A stretch of 64,000 bases of DNA from Jacaranda mimosifolia. Taxonomy: Eukaryota; Streptophyta; Magnoliopsida; Lamiales; Bignoniaceae. Position numbers and translations under genes: made by a program. The notes beneath the pieces were generated by a model. It was not told the origin of the DNA. It saw only the letters and a program-made list of their open reading frames with translations, and searched no databases. The DNA lies in NCBI GenBank assembly GCA_018894105.1, contig CM032118.1, positions 34,762,690 through 34,826,689 on the forward strand, written 5' to 3'. How positions within the stretch are numbered: the stretch's first letter is position 1; each line of letters starts with the position of its first letter. This document shows positions 23,701 through 35,570 of this stretch, piece after piece.

Positions 23701-26700
23701 AAGGGAAACTCAACACTACACGGGAACAATCAACAGTAAAACATCATGCTCACATTAGGCGAACTATGGTATCTCCAAAATCTGCTTTCTCATCTGTGCA
23801 AACAATATACCCAAAAATTCACAACAGCAAATCACCTACCTTATCTAGAACTTTACAGTGGATCATGGGACAGAGTATGAATATAGACAAGTGAAGAAAT
23901 GTCATTTCCACCCCTTAACTTTCTACGGAAAAAGTTGCCCAAATTTCATGCTATAAGCACTTGTTTCTTGCGCAGACTATGATGATTCATTTTTGACACT
24001 TCTGCAAGTTTGGTCACTTGCATATTCAGTAGTTCAGTATCAACACCATTTGAACTACTACAAACGAAACACAAGCACATGGAAGGATCCAATGTCGTTA
24101 TTCGGCACTTGGGTCCTTTGGACACTTGTTGCAATTGAACCACAAGTCAAGTGTATTATATAATGAAGCTATAATTAAGCTGACGCAAACCTTCAATTAG
24201 CACTGAAACTCAACACTCAAAAATTTTCATCAAGGACTCTGGTATCCCTCAAATCGGGGAAAATGCAATTTTAGTCCACCAACTATGCCCTTTTTCGATT
24301 TTAGTCCATTTTGATATGGGGTTAGCACATTTGGTCCAGTGGCCCGTAAATTTTCGCACATTTAGTCCAATTTTTCGCAATTTTGGTCCATCAGGCTAGA
24401 AAATTTTAAATTGGGCCCAAAAATTGCCCAGTCAGCTTCAATCGGGCCCAATTTTTGGGGATTTTGTGACATGTGTCACCCAACGCCACATCAACGTCCA
24501 CCTCATCCGCCACGTCAGCAAAATGGCCAAAATTAAAAAAAAAAAAAGGAAAAAATAAAAATAATCAATAGAATTAAAAATTTATATTATTATATATATA
24601 TGTATATTATACATATAATATAATACATATATAATATATATAGTTTAAATATATATTTTTTATATTTATCACCCCCCCACGCCCCACTCCCCCCCCTCCA
24701 ACCCCCAAATCCCCCCCACCCCAACACCACCAGCTGCCATGGCCATCGGCAGCCATGGCAGCCTCGGGCCACCGGCTGGATGCCAGCGAAAAAAGCGCCG
24801 GTGGCCAAAACGGCCGCCAGGCTTGGCTGCCGGCGGAAAAGAACAAAAAAAAAAAAAAAAACCAGCCATGGCCATATTTGGCCATGGCTGCCAGTAGCCG
24901 GATCTGGCCTGATCTGGCCAGATCCGGCCAGTATGTACGCTGCCATGGCAGCTTGTTAAGTTGTGGGGTTGGGGGCAGGCGGGCGGTGGGGGGGGGGGGG
25001 GGGGGGGAGGGATGGTTTATTTTATACATACATATATATTATATAATTTTTATATATTGTGTATATATATGTTTTAGATAGATTTATATATTTAGATAAA
25101 AATATATGTAAAAAGAATAAACAAATAAAAGTTGAATTTTTTTTAAAATAATGACAAGTAAAAATTACAAAATATTAAGATAATTTCAAATAAATATGAC
25201 AACTGGGAAAAAAATCGATTTTTCTTTGAAATAACAATATGTGAAAAATTACCGATTTTTAAAATAATTTCAAATAATTGTAGAAATTGAAAAAAAAATT
25301 GAATTTTTTTTTTCTAAAATAATGACATGTGAAAAATTAGGAAATATTTAATTAAGATAATTCTAAATAATATTTAATTTCTTTTTATTCATTTCAAATT
25401 TATATATTATTAATAATATTTTTTATTTATCCTTATATACATATATACATTTATCTAAAACATATATACATACATACATTTATCTAAAACATATATATAC
25501 AAATTATATACCTCAAGCACCCCCGCAGCACCCCACCCCCCACGTCTTAACAGGATGCCATGGCAACCTGCATACTGGCCGGATCTGGCCAGATCCGGCC
25601 ATGGCAGCCTTCCATTTTTTATTTTTTTTTGTTTGTTTTCTTTTTCCCTTTCGTTTCCGCCGGCGGCCCGAGCTTCCATGGCAGTCGGCTATGCTGCCGG
25701 CAGCCATGGCAGCTAGTGGCGTTGGGGTGGGGGGATTTGGGGGCTTTGGGGTGGGGTGGGAAATATAAAAAATATATGTTTAGATTATATATATTATACA
25801 TATGTATATATTATATAATATATTATACATTTTTCTTTTTTTTCTTTTTTTTTTTTAGCAAATTTGCTGACGTGGCGCAAGGTGACATGTGTCATGAAAT
25901 CCCCAAAATTAGGCCCGATTGAAAGCTGACTGGGCAATTTTTGGGCCCAATTGAAAATTTTTCAGCCCGATGGACTAAAATTGCAAAAAATTGGACTAAA
26001 TGTGCTAACCCCATATCAAAATGGAGTGAAATCAAAAGAGGGTATAGTTGGTGGACTAAAATTGCAATTTCCCCCCCTCAAATCCTATGCATGAGTCTTT
26101 GCAGCTCGTTCATTATTGATGTTAGACACGCTACAAGAACATCAAAAAGTTAATGCACACATCAGTCATTTGAAAATCTGGATCAGACGCAAATAGCTTC
26201 AGAACTCTTCAAAACATCCTTCTACAGGATTTTGTACTCGTAAAAGCTTGAAATGTTTCTTTTCAATTAAGACCAAAGGCAAAGACAAGCACACATTACA
26301 AGGGAATTGCCATTCAGTACATAGGCTGGAGAAGTATAAGGGCTGCAAGAGAATTTCTATAACTGGAGGGCCAAGATCTTATGCAACTGAACATCCAACA
26401 ATAATTGTTTACTTCCAGTAGATATATCCTTGTCTATGCATTTTTAGTTTTTACCAGTTCCTGCATGGTCCATTCATATGGTTTTGTATTCCCTTAAGTC
26501 AAACTTTTTGTTACTCAAGGAAAAGTTAAGATGCCAAACTAACTGCTAAATTAGTGAAAGATATCATCAAGGAATCCACTTTATGTAATTACAATTCACC
26601 TTCTTTTGGGTCAAAATTTCTCCACTGAAGCTCTTGAGAAGCCATTCTCTATCATGTAATAACCCTGAAATTTGTAGCAAAAAATACAGCAATCAACTTT

Positions 26701-29700
26701 CATGAAACAAAATATAAAATTAAAATATTTTCTATTAACTATAAAGGCAAAAAGACCACAACAATTTTTATAAGAGAGAAACAATACTGAAATAATGTAA
26801 AGACAATCATCCTCCATATGTCAGAAGAAGCGCACGAGGTGGTCATATAGAGTACAAATTAGAGAACCAGAACAACTAATCGTGGGATAAAACATAACAT
26901 GCGTCAGACTGCAAACCTGCAACTCGCATAGTGAACCCAAGCAAAAAGATCTAGTTTTCAAGATCATGAAAGTATGCTGAATAATTGAACAAGGCACAAT
27001 TTGCCTTCCATAATGGTGGTTGTAAAACTAAATAGTCAATATCCCAAAAAGCTTCTTTTGTTTGTTTGATCACCTTCTGTAGTACACAGAACTTTCTAAC
27101 TTCTTAAGCTCTCCCGGCCTCATTGAAACCCAACTAACCTGTCATTCCCTCCCTCCATTGCTGAATGTATAATCAAATGCATAGCTCATCTTTTAAATAT
27201 TTCTGGAGCAACTCCAAACAACAATGCTAAGCCCTAACCATAAACCCCCACAAATAAATCAGTTACGAAATTCACCTAACAACTGAACCCTAAAATTCAT
27301 TCTGCAGCATCTCTAAAGCCAATCAAATAGTTCTTAGAAAAAGCATTAAATTTTATCAGCTATATTACTATACATGTGTATATAATTGAGACCATACTCA
27401 TTACAGCATAGAGTTGCTTTGAGCTATAAGCAGTTTATGTATAATACCGGTACTACACAAAGGCCAGCTCTCAACACTGAAGCCTGCACACGATTTTATT
27501 GGATAAATAGTAATTGATTTGAGAAAGTATCCTGTGGCAACTCTTCCAATCCCTGCAATTACAAAAGGAGCAGATGCAGAAAATTAGTCAATAGATTAAA
27601 GTGACATGTGCTGCATAAAGACAGCCAATTTTACAACTTCACATATTTCCAAGGAGGACACTGAACAAAAATAAAAGTCACAACAAACAAGGGTCAGGAA
27701 CACTAATTTGCATCGAATAAGCCAGAAAATATAACCTTCAACTTCAGGATGTAAAGGCTTCGGACTAAATAAATCCAAATATGCAGGTTGAGGAGGTAGT
27801 GATACAAATGAACTCTCAATGAACTTCAAAAACTTCTGCACAACAGTATCAGATGAAAAGAGTTAAAAGGGGATACTAGAAGGGAGAGAGAGAGCCCCAG
27901 AAGTAGATCCATATACATAAATCTGTTACATTGATTACCACTATCTTGATACTAAATAAGAACCATTCAATGGTAACAGTTTTTCATCATCAACAATTAG
28001 CCAGTAGGATATTCCAGTGGGACCTAACCTAATCCTAATAACTGCAATGACTGATGAGTAGAGTATAAGTATCATGATTATCATTTCAAATAGGAAAAAG
28101 TATTATCACTCATCATAAAACCATAAAAAAGGCCATAATATGGAATTTAAGCCATACAAGCAATTCAACAAATGACAGAAGGATTAAGTCCCAATGAAAT
28201 GGAACTGCTGTGTGATTTCTCCAGTGAAAACAAAAATGTCAAATAAAAGCAATTGTGAACCGTGTGAATATCCTTAAAAACATGAGAGGCATCAGATGAA
28301 CAACTAAATTCCTCATATCCATAAAAAGAATACCCTGGCGTCTTCAAATGTTGACATGTAACCAAATGACACCCTTACTGCTCCAGTTGGTTTTCCATTC
28401 AAAACATCATGGTCATCCCAGCAAATATGTCCTGCCTAAATTAGAAAATTGATGCAATATCTGATCAGAATGTAGTTGATATCCCATCAGTTACTATAGT
28501 TGGTTAAGCGAGCAGATTTACCTCAATGTTAGAAAGAAGATCCGAATGAGACAAACCAAGATGCTTTGCACATGCACCAGGATTACAAAAGCACCCTGTC
28601 TAAGCATGAGCACAAGTAGGAAAAAGGGGAAAAAAACCCACTTCAACTGTCTCCAAAAGATCATACTCTAAGCAAACATAAATTCTTTGAAATAGTAGCA
28701 AACAAACAAGACAAAACTTCAATTTATAATAAAATTTACATGTTTAATGCACAGGAGGCTAAAGAAGTGAGGTATAGTACGTGTTAGCAACAAAATGCCA
28801 TCTTTGCTGATTTGATCTCCTCCATCCACAAGAAAGAAGGAAAAAACCTCAAACAAAGTTTATGACCTTGAAGACTTGTGGAAGAGAGGAAATGAAAGGC
28901 TATATGTGTCTGTGATCATCTGAATTGCCATTCACATAATAAGCAATTGGTAGACTTCAAAATAGAAGAAAAAGGAAAATACTCTGAAAATGTTTATATT
29001 TGTAAAAGCTCCAAGCCATACTCCTCTAAACGTCAACTACAATTTATCCAAACAAAAGAGGACATCTTCTCTAAGTACAAAGCACAGGAAAAATTGGATA
29101 AAACACATCAGAAATCTCCAAAAAGATTGTATACTAGAAAAGTTGGATTAAGCGAGCATATCTTTCTTACTAACTATAGTGAAATAACTAAGGAAAACAC
29201 TTAATTTCATAATAATTTATATGCACAAGGACCTGGCATAGTTGGTGGGAAATAAAATACAAGCTTATAATCTTTTAAGTCAAGCATATGAGAGGAAAGG
29301 AAAGGTTCTATCATTGCAACCAGTGGACTTTAGAGAAGCATAAATTGAAAGAAGAAAAAAAAAAAAAAAAAATAGAAGTGTTCTGCTAATGTTGTGACAT
29401 TCATACAAGCTCCAATGGATCTAATAAACCTTTACCCTATCCAAACAAAGACAGTTTAGTGTTTCCTGATACAGCTCTTACCCGTAACTGAATATTGGAC
29501 AAGGATGCCAATATTTCAACCTCCCGATACCCAAACCAAGATCCGTCAGGCCTCTTCAAGTTGAATGACACTATAGGACCCGTTTCTTTGCATTGTGACT
29601 GAGGGAAAGAATTTTATATTCAAAGTAAGTAAAAGTGAAAGACATGCAAGATCAAAATATATCCAAAAACCATTAAATTTTGAATTTCAAAATAAAGTGA

Positions 29701-32700
29701 TTTCTGGCAAGTGGAAGGAACAAGTAACGTCTAAAATTTCGTGAGGAGAGTTCCTTTCTAGAGTTGGATAAGGAGACTAAAATCCGTGAACAAGAGATTG
29801 ATGCCATTATGCAACTAAAACCTTCTGTAATAAACATTTACCATAAAGTCTTCATGTCGGTGCACAGATATCACTGATTACTTAGAATTAGTGAAAAAAG
29901 GAAGAAAATATGAGATTGTGGATAACAGGTTTTTTTGCTTGAAATAACATGTCCAGCATTTAAGAAGATAGTACTAACCTCAGGATCGTTTAGGCCGTAT
30001 AGTGTGCAAACACGATTTCCATTTACATGCCTCAGATTCGAGAGTGCATTCCTAACATATGAAGCAAGCGACATTGTATGCCTTCAAAATGGAAAGCTCA
30101 TTTAGACCACAGGTCTGCCACTAAGGTAGAAATCAATCGAAAAAAAGAAGACAGGTGAAAAAGTGATGCCAAACCATAAGGAGTGTTCTGTATGTGATTA
30201 GGGAGGGACTACTTCCTTTATTATTCATGCTAATATTAAAATGTATATCAAGAATCTATACATAGAGAAAATGCTGCAAGCCCAACTGTGTGCTTTTAGA
30301 GCTTGCTTCCAAAACTAATCATTAAAATGTCTATCAAAATACAAACCACAACCCTGTTTTATGACCATGAAGCCTGAATTTCTAACATCAGAAATATCCA
30401 AAAGGTCCAACCAAAATGATAACAACGGAAATTAGAGAAATGACATTGGGTGCACATATGTGACGGACATTGCTGTTTTGGATAATCGAGGCAGAAATGA
30501 AATAGAAGAAGACCAAAGTGTTTTCTCCACACTTCTTTTTTTGTTAGTATACTCTCGCAATATCATCTTCATATAAAAAAAATCTAAATCAAAAACAATG
30601 TCCCCTATGTCAGGATCAGCAGCATTCACGCTCGTGTACTAGATTGGTGATAAGGGGAAGTTCTGTCACACCTGGAAATAGCAGACATGGTCAATGCATT
30701 GAGGATTTTGAATCCATGGTGAACAGATGCAATGCTCACAAAAGGTAAGGTGCCATCCTCAAAATATTCCTCAATACCATCTCTTCTTTTGAAGAAGTCA
30801 ACATCTGCAATTGAGGCAGCCACTGTGCCTGAAACAATTCGAAAGTTAAAGAGCAGTACAGCTATCGAATATGTTAACAACTGTGACAAATGGTCCAAAA
30901 AGATACCTCCACTGAAATAGGTCTTCTTCAATAAATTAGCAGATTCTGTTACATTTGATATTTTGGGTGGGGGGAGGGGAAGGGGAGTGAAAAAGCTGTT
31001 AGTATGTTGCTGCATAACATAAAAAGCCAAATTTTCACTGCCAAAAAATTAGTTCACTTCTTCAAGAATCCCAAACTATAATATAAGACGAGAAAACACC
31101 CAGCTGTCAGAAGTTTACCATTTCGGGCAATAAGAGCTCCAAGTCCAGTTGGGTAGCCAAATAGCTGGAGGGAACAAAAAAATTAACGGAATAAACAACA
31201 GCCCCTTATGATTGGGTACAGAGACCAGACATGAACACCTTATAGAATGAGACGACAACAAAGTCTGCCTTGTGTTTTGACAAATCGGGCGGCGATGTTG
31301 CACTTCCTTTTGCAGCATCAATCAGGACCATCCATGGACCTCTGTTCACATATATCAAGCCAGAAGACATTCAAGCTATCTAATTCTACTGAGAACTCTT
31401 TTGTAGAAAACAGCACATTTGGAAATAATACATGAAATTGATATCTGTTAAATCAAACAAAACTGCTAACTTGTTTAACCTATTTCATAAAACATAATCA
31501 GTCTGACAAAATTCAGCAAGGATATTGAAAGTGAAATATAATGATTTCTAGAATAGCAAGGGGTAATCAACAGGAAACACCATGTCCAGGATTTTTTGCT
31601 CCATTTGAACATCAAGATACAGGAGGCATTCAACTCTGCAAGTTACTAGGAGTCTAGTAATAAAAATGCTTATACCTGTGACGTGGAGAAGCTCCTGGCA
31701 TTTCATATGAGTCTTCCTTTATAACATTTACCAGGTCGAGGTTGAATCTCAGACCTGAAAAGTTGCATTCTGACGGAAATGCAAATAAATTGTATGTATC
31801 ACCTGTAAAACATGTGTACGCACATAAGATGGTATACAATGATATCGACAGCTAAGACAATTCTTATTTCCACATCTCTGTCCTCCACTGATGTATAGAA
31901 TGAGCACATAATATTTAATGCTTCACAAAGACGAATGACTCTTCTAAGAAGCCATATGTTGGTACACAAAACATCATCTTGTCAATAGTACAATTTCGCA
32001 AAAATGCAGTGCTTAAGGGTTTTTGCTTCAGAAAATCAAGGAACTTTGTGTATAGTAAGCTCCTGTTCAAGCACTTGCTATGATCCACCGGTTGCCAAGA
32101 GAATTTAAGTCCCTTCTATTGCATAAGACACCATGTTCAAACAGTTGAAAAAAGAAAAAACTTGTCTTGAATAGGCAGAAAAATATATTGCATTTAATCC
32201 TGCTAACTTTGCAGGGGAATATGTGGCGGATAACTTAACTGGTTTGCTCTTTTTTCCTCCCACTCTCATCTCTCCTCTGTACAGTGTGTGGTATAATCTT
32301 AGTGGCAGATTTCCTACCACACCTTTGATCAAGATTAGCGACATCTTCAATGTCTACCGCAATAACTGCAGCTGCTTCCCGGAGGGCATACCTGAAGAAA
32401 AGATTAAGGAAGACAATATCTGCAACATAAATATTTAGATTTCACTATGAGAATGATGCTAGAACACTAAAATGCAGCAGACGCGACCATCTTCTTTTTT
32501 CAAATAATCTCAAAGAAATCTGAGGAAAACACTGTTCTGTATTCCTGATCGCCATTATCTAAATCATTCAAGGAGAAGGATACTCTCTGATCCCAAGAAC
32601 ACTGTTGTGATTCTCCATCGTGTACATAAAAGTACTCTGACTGCTCCACGGAAATGTCTCACCAATAAGTTTCAATGCAGCTGTAGCCCCAGAGGTAAAT

Positions 32701-33704
32701 ACACATTTATACTCTCCAGGAGAGGCATTAAAGTAACTAAGGATCTGCACCAAAATCATAAATAACCGTTCAAGTACATAAAGAACTTCTAACACTATTT
32801 CAGGAAGGAGATACTGTGGAAATATTTTATTTGATTGACAGATTAATTACCATCTAAACACACTCGTATCAAGCATAACACACTCGTATCAAGCATGCAG
32901 ATACCACAAATAAGGGTCACTTATGATGTAAACAAAGGGACAGCTCAAGTTAATGCTTACCTGTCGGCGAACCTCGTCCACAATGTCGCTGGTAGTCAAG
33001 CTGCAGTTGCTCTGGCTATCTATATAATTTTCAAATTAAGTAGTCCATGCATATATCCAGAATTCAAGTGCCAAAAGCTAGCAAACTAATCAATGCTTTC
33101 TTGAAAGAGAATAAGATAATGGAGTTAGGATACGAGGATTTCCATAGAGAGTAGAACTCAAATCCGTGAAAATATCTTCCATTTGCGACTCAGAATACAA
33201 GGTTGCTCCAGCATGGTCCAAGTACACTACATCTACACAGCCCAACATCACAATATCCCAATCAAGAGCAAGAAAACAAACACTAAATGCTACTTTAAAC
33301 AAGAATATAATTTTCTCGATAATATCAAGATTCTTTTCCTTTTTTTTTTTTTTTTAAGAATTGTTTTTCTTGTTCAAAATCAAGAATCCTTGATGTTTCT
33401 TGAATAGTTTACAAGCTTAGAGATAGACAAGCAAAACACAAAGCCCCTCAGTCGTTTATATTCACCATCTCCGTAGAACTCCTTTTGCACACAAGAATTG
33501 AATTCCATTGATTAAACTCTAGAGTCTTGTATTCGACTTCTTTGGCATATTAAAATCATACAGAAAATAAAGGGAAAAATCCAAACCCTTCAATCGTTTA
33601 AATTCAGTTGCTCTGATCTCATCAATGTTTTTGGGTGCATTTGGATAACCATAATCTTGGCCGAACTCCTTCAAGAATCGTTCCTTCCCAGGGTCGGCAG
33701 CCAT
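20728..33704 (-). CDS. ABA3: molybdenum cofactor sulfurase (ABA3/LOS5 type), 22 exons
   Basis: Transfers sulfur from L-cysteine to the Mo cofactor of aldehyde oxidase and xanthine dehydrogenase, in plants a step needed for abscisic acid synthesis; cytosolic. Exons, all with GT..AG borders and continuous phase: 33704-33587, 33232-33134, 33019-32961, 32744-32584, 32391-32240, 31802-31676, 31341-31239, 31164-31119, 30945-30907, 30828-30672, 30081-29979, 29598-29482, 28599-28522, 28435-28334, 27835-27736, 27552-27448, 26664-26600, 23682-23531, 21726-21494, 21328-21192, 21039-20929, 20826-20728. Product 820 aa, the family's usual length. Residues 1-480: NifS-like PLP domain with [13 protein letters not shown]138 (MENHNSVLG), D247 (VLIDAAKG), K273 ([13 protein letters not shown]) and active-site C430 ([12 protein letters not shown]). 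Residues 525-815: MOSC barrel ([16 protein letters not shown]) and core ([27 protein letters not shown]). Start chosen from [15 protein letters not shown], matching the family N-terminus. No stop or frameshift. Intron 17 hosts a transposon. The last three exons were placed by splice phase and family motifs. Confidence 0.95.
24256..26074. mobile_element. long-inverted-repeat (foldback/MULE-type) element in intron 17
   Basis: A 1.8-kb insertion in the largest intron of the sulfurase gene. Ends GGGGAAAATGCAATTTTAGT and (right, inverted) GGGGAAATTGCAATTTTAGT; the perfect flanking duplication CCCTCAAATC (24246-24255 and 26075-26084) fits the 9-11 bp of Mutator-like elements. The inverted match continues far inward: GGATCTGGCC..AGATCCGGCC and GCCATGGCAGC words occur in the left half (24735-24950) and, inverted, in the right half (25555-25715). 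The arms are thus roughly 600-750 bp around an AT-rich centre (about 25020-25500). No transposase. A 20-base G run lies at 24988-25007. It sits well inside the intron and leaves the splice sites intact. Confidence 0.85.
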
Positions 33705-34103
33705 GTCAGAACTCCAATACTCAAAAAGATTTCTTATGAGTTTCGTTAAATCTTAAGACAGAAAAGAAAATTTGAAGACAAACAATTACACCACGGAAGC
33801 ATGAAAATATTCTTGAGTTCAGTGGGGCTGACGTTTCTACTAGAGAAACAATTTTTGACTTTTGTACTTGTTCGGTACTGTCAGACAAACCCCTCTTTAT
33901 GTAAATTGTAATATGTTGAAAAAGAAATAGGCTTTGCGTCGGTGGTTCGTTGAGTGGGAAGATGTATAGTAATGGCCCGTTTCACAAATGGGCTCAAGCC
34001 TGTTTAATCAATGTACGTAGGCCTGTTCTGTCGATGGGCCTTTTCTAGCTTCTAATGTTTTAACTACACAATTTCCTTCTTTTCCTTTTTTGTTTGTTTC
34101 TCT
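33705..34103 (-). promoter_or_regulatory. upstream region of the sulfurase gene
   Basis: Only about 400 bp separate the start codon from the next transposon. I see no strong TATA box; ACATAAAG-like sequence read on the minus strand near 33900 is weak. Promoter position is inferred from gene orientation alone. Confidence 0.35.
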
Positions 34104-35525
34104 TAGGGCTGTCAATTGATCGAATTTTAATCCGAATTTAATTTTAATTTAATTTGAATTTTAGATTTTTTATTAGATTAAAATATTCAATGAATCAGAT
34201 CTGATTATAAATATCCACAATGCGAAATAAGTGGATTGAATATAGAATTAAACAATCCGATACGTTAAAAATTCGAATCCAAATCCGAATTTTAATATTT
34301 TTTTATTAAATTAATAATATTTCATATAATATCAATAAATATTTTAAAATAAAAATCTATATATATTATATTGACCTAATATCTATATTAACATCTATAT
34401 TATGCTATTAATATGAGCTAAATACGCATAACCCCCATGTGAAATTCAAAATTGCCACAAAATTTCCTATGTAAAAAATGGAGTCTAATCAATGCCATGC
34501 ATGTGTTTTGTCAAAATTTCCTCACTCTACCCATGTCCACTTTTTGGTTTAAAAAGGAAACAAAGAAAATACCCAAATTGCCCTTATGTGTGCTGAGGAA
34601 GATTTTGGCCAATCTTACCCAAAAAATTCCCTGTGTAAAAAATGGAGTCTAATCAATGTCATGCATGTGTTTTGTCAAAATTGTCTCACCCTCCCCATGT
34701 CCACTTTTTGGTTTAAAAAAAAAAAAAGAAGAAAATACCCAAATTGCCCTTATATGTGCTGAGGAAGATTTTGGTCAATCTTACAATTTTTCCTCAATTG
34801 TTTCTTCTTACCTTTGGCACATTGAAATACTAAAAATACACAAAATCAAAAAAATTATCCCAAAAACCCTCTCTCGCACTCTCCCATTTGAAGAAGAAAG
34901 AAAAAGTTTCACCAAAGTGGAAGAAAGGATTGTTCGCGGCATTTTCTGCATTTAATCACTATCTGAGTAGCTCGAAGACATTGGTGGCCCAAGAAGAATC
35001 AACCATATGACCGTTCATTCCAAGTATGTCGGTTTTCTTTTTTACTTCTATTTTCAGAATTGGTATGTGCATTAGTGAAAAGAAACTTCATTTGTTTGCG
35101 AAATGTTTGTTCCTTGTGTTTGGAGTGATAAGGTATGCGGAATGCATGTAGGATGTTTGTGGGTTGATTTTCTTTTCTCTTTGTGTGTTGTGGGTTTGGT
35201 AACTCTTCATATTTGTGGCAAGGACTCACTTATTGTGATCCCTATAAATGTACTATTCATTATCTTGTCTGAATGTGTCTATCTAAGGTTGAAGAAATAA
35301 ACTGAAAAATGTGAAGAGTCATATCTTCTGCTTTGTTTTTGTTTTTTTGTTTTTTTTGGGAGGGGGGTGGAATTTTATGTTTATTGCTTAAGGCTTAAGA
35401 TTCTTTAAGATTCTGATTTTGAATCCTAGGAACTATTTGTTTGTATGTTTGTATCTGTGTACATATCATATGTATGTTAGTTGAAAGATGGTTGATGTTG
35501 ACTTTATTTTGTATAACACATGGGG

Positions 35526-35570
<45 letters not shown>

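Noticed and set aside
24590..25922. Several 60-140-codon frames on both strands
   Set aside because: They lie in the GC-rich arms of the foldback element, mirror each other and have no domain; the region is intronic.
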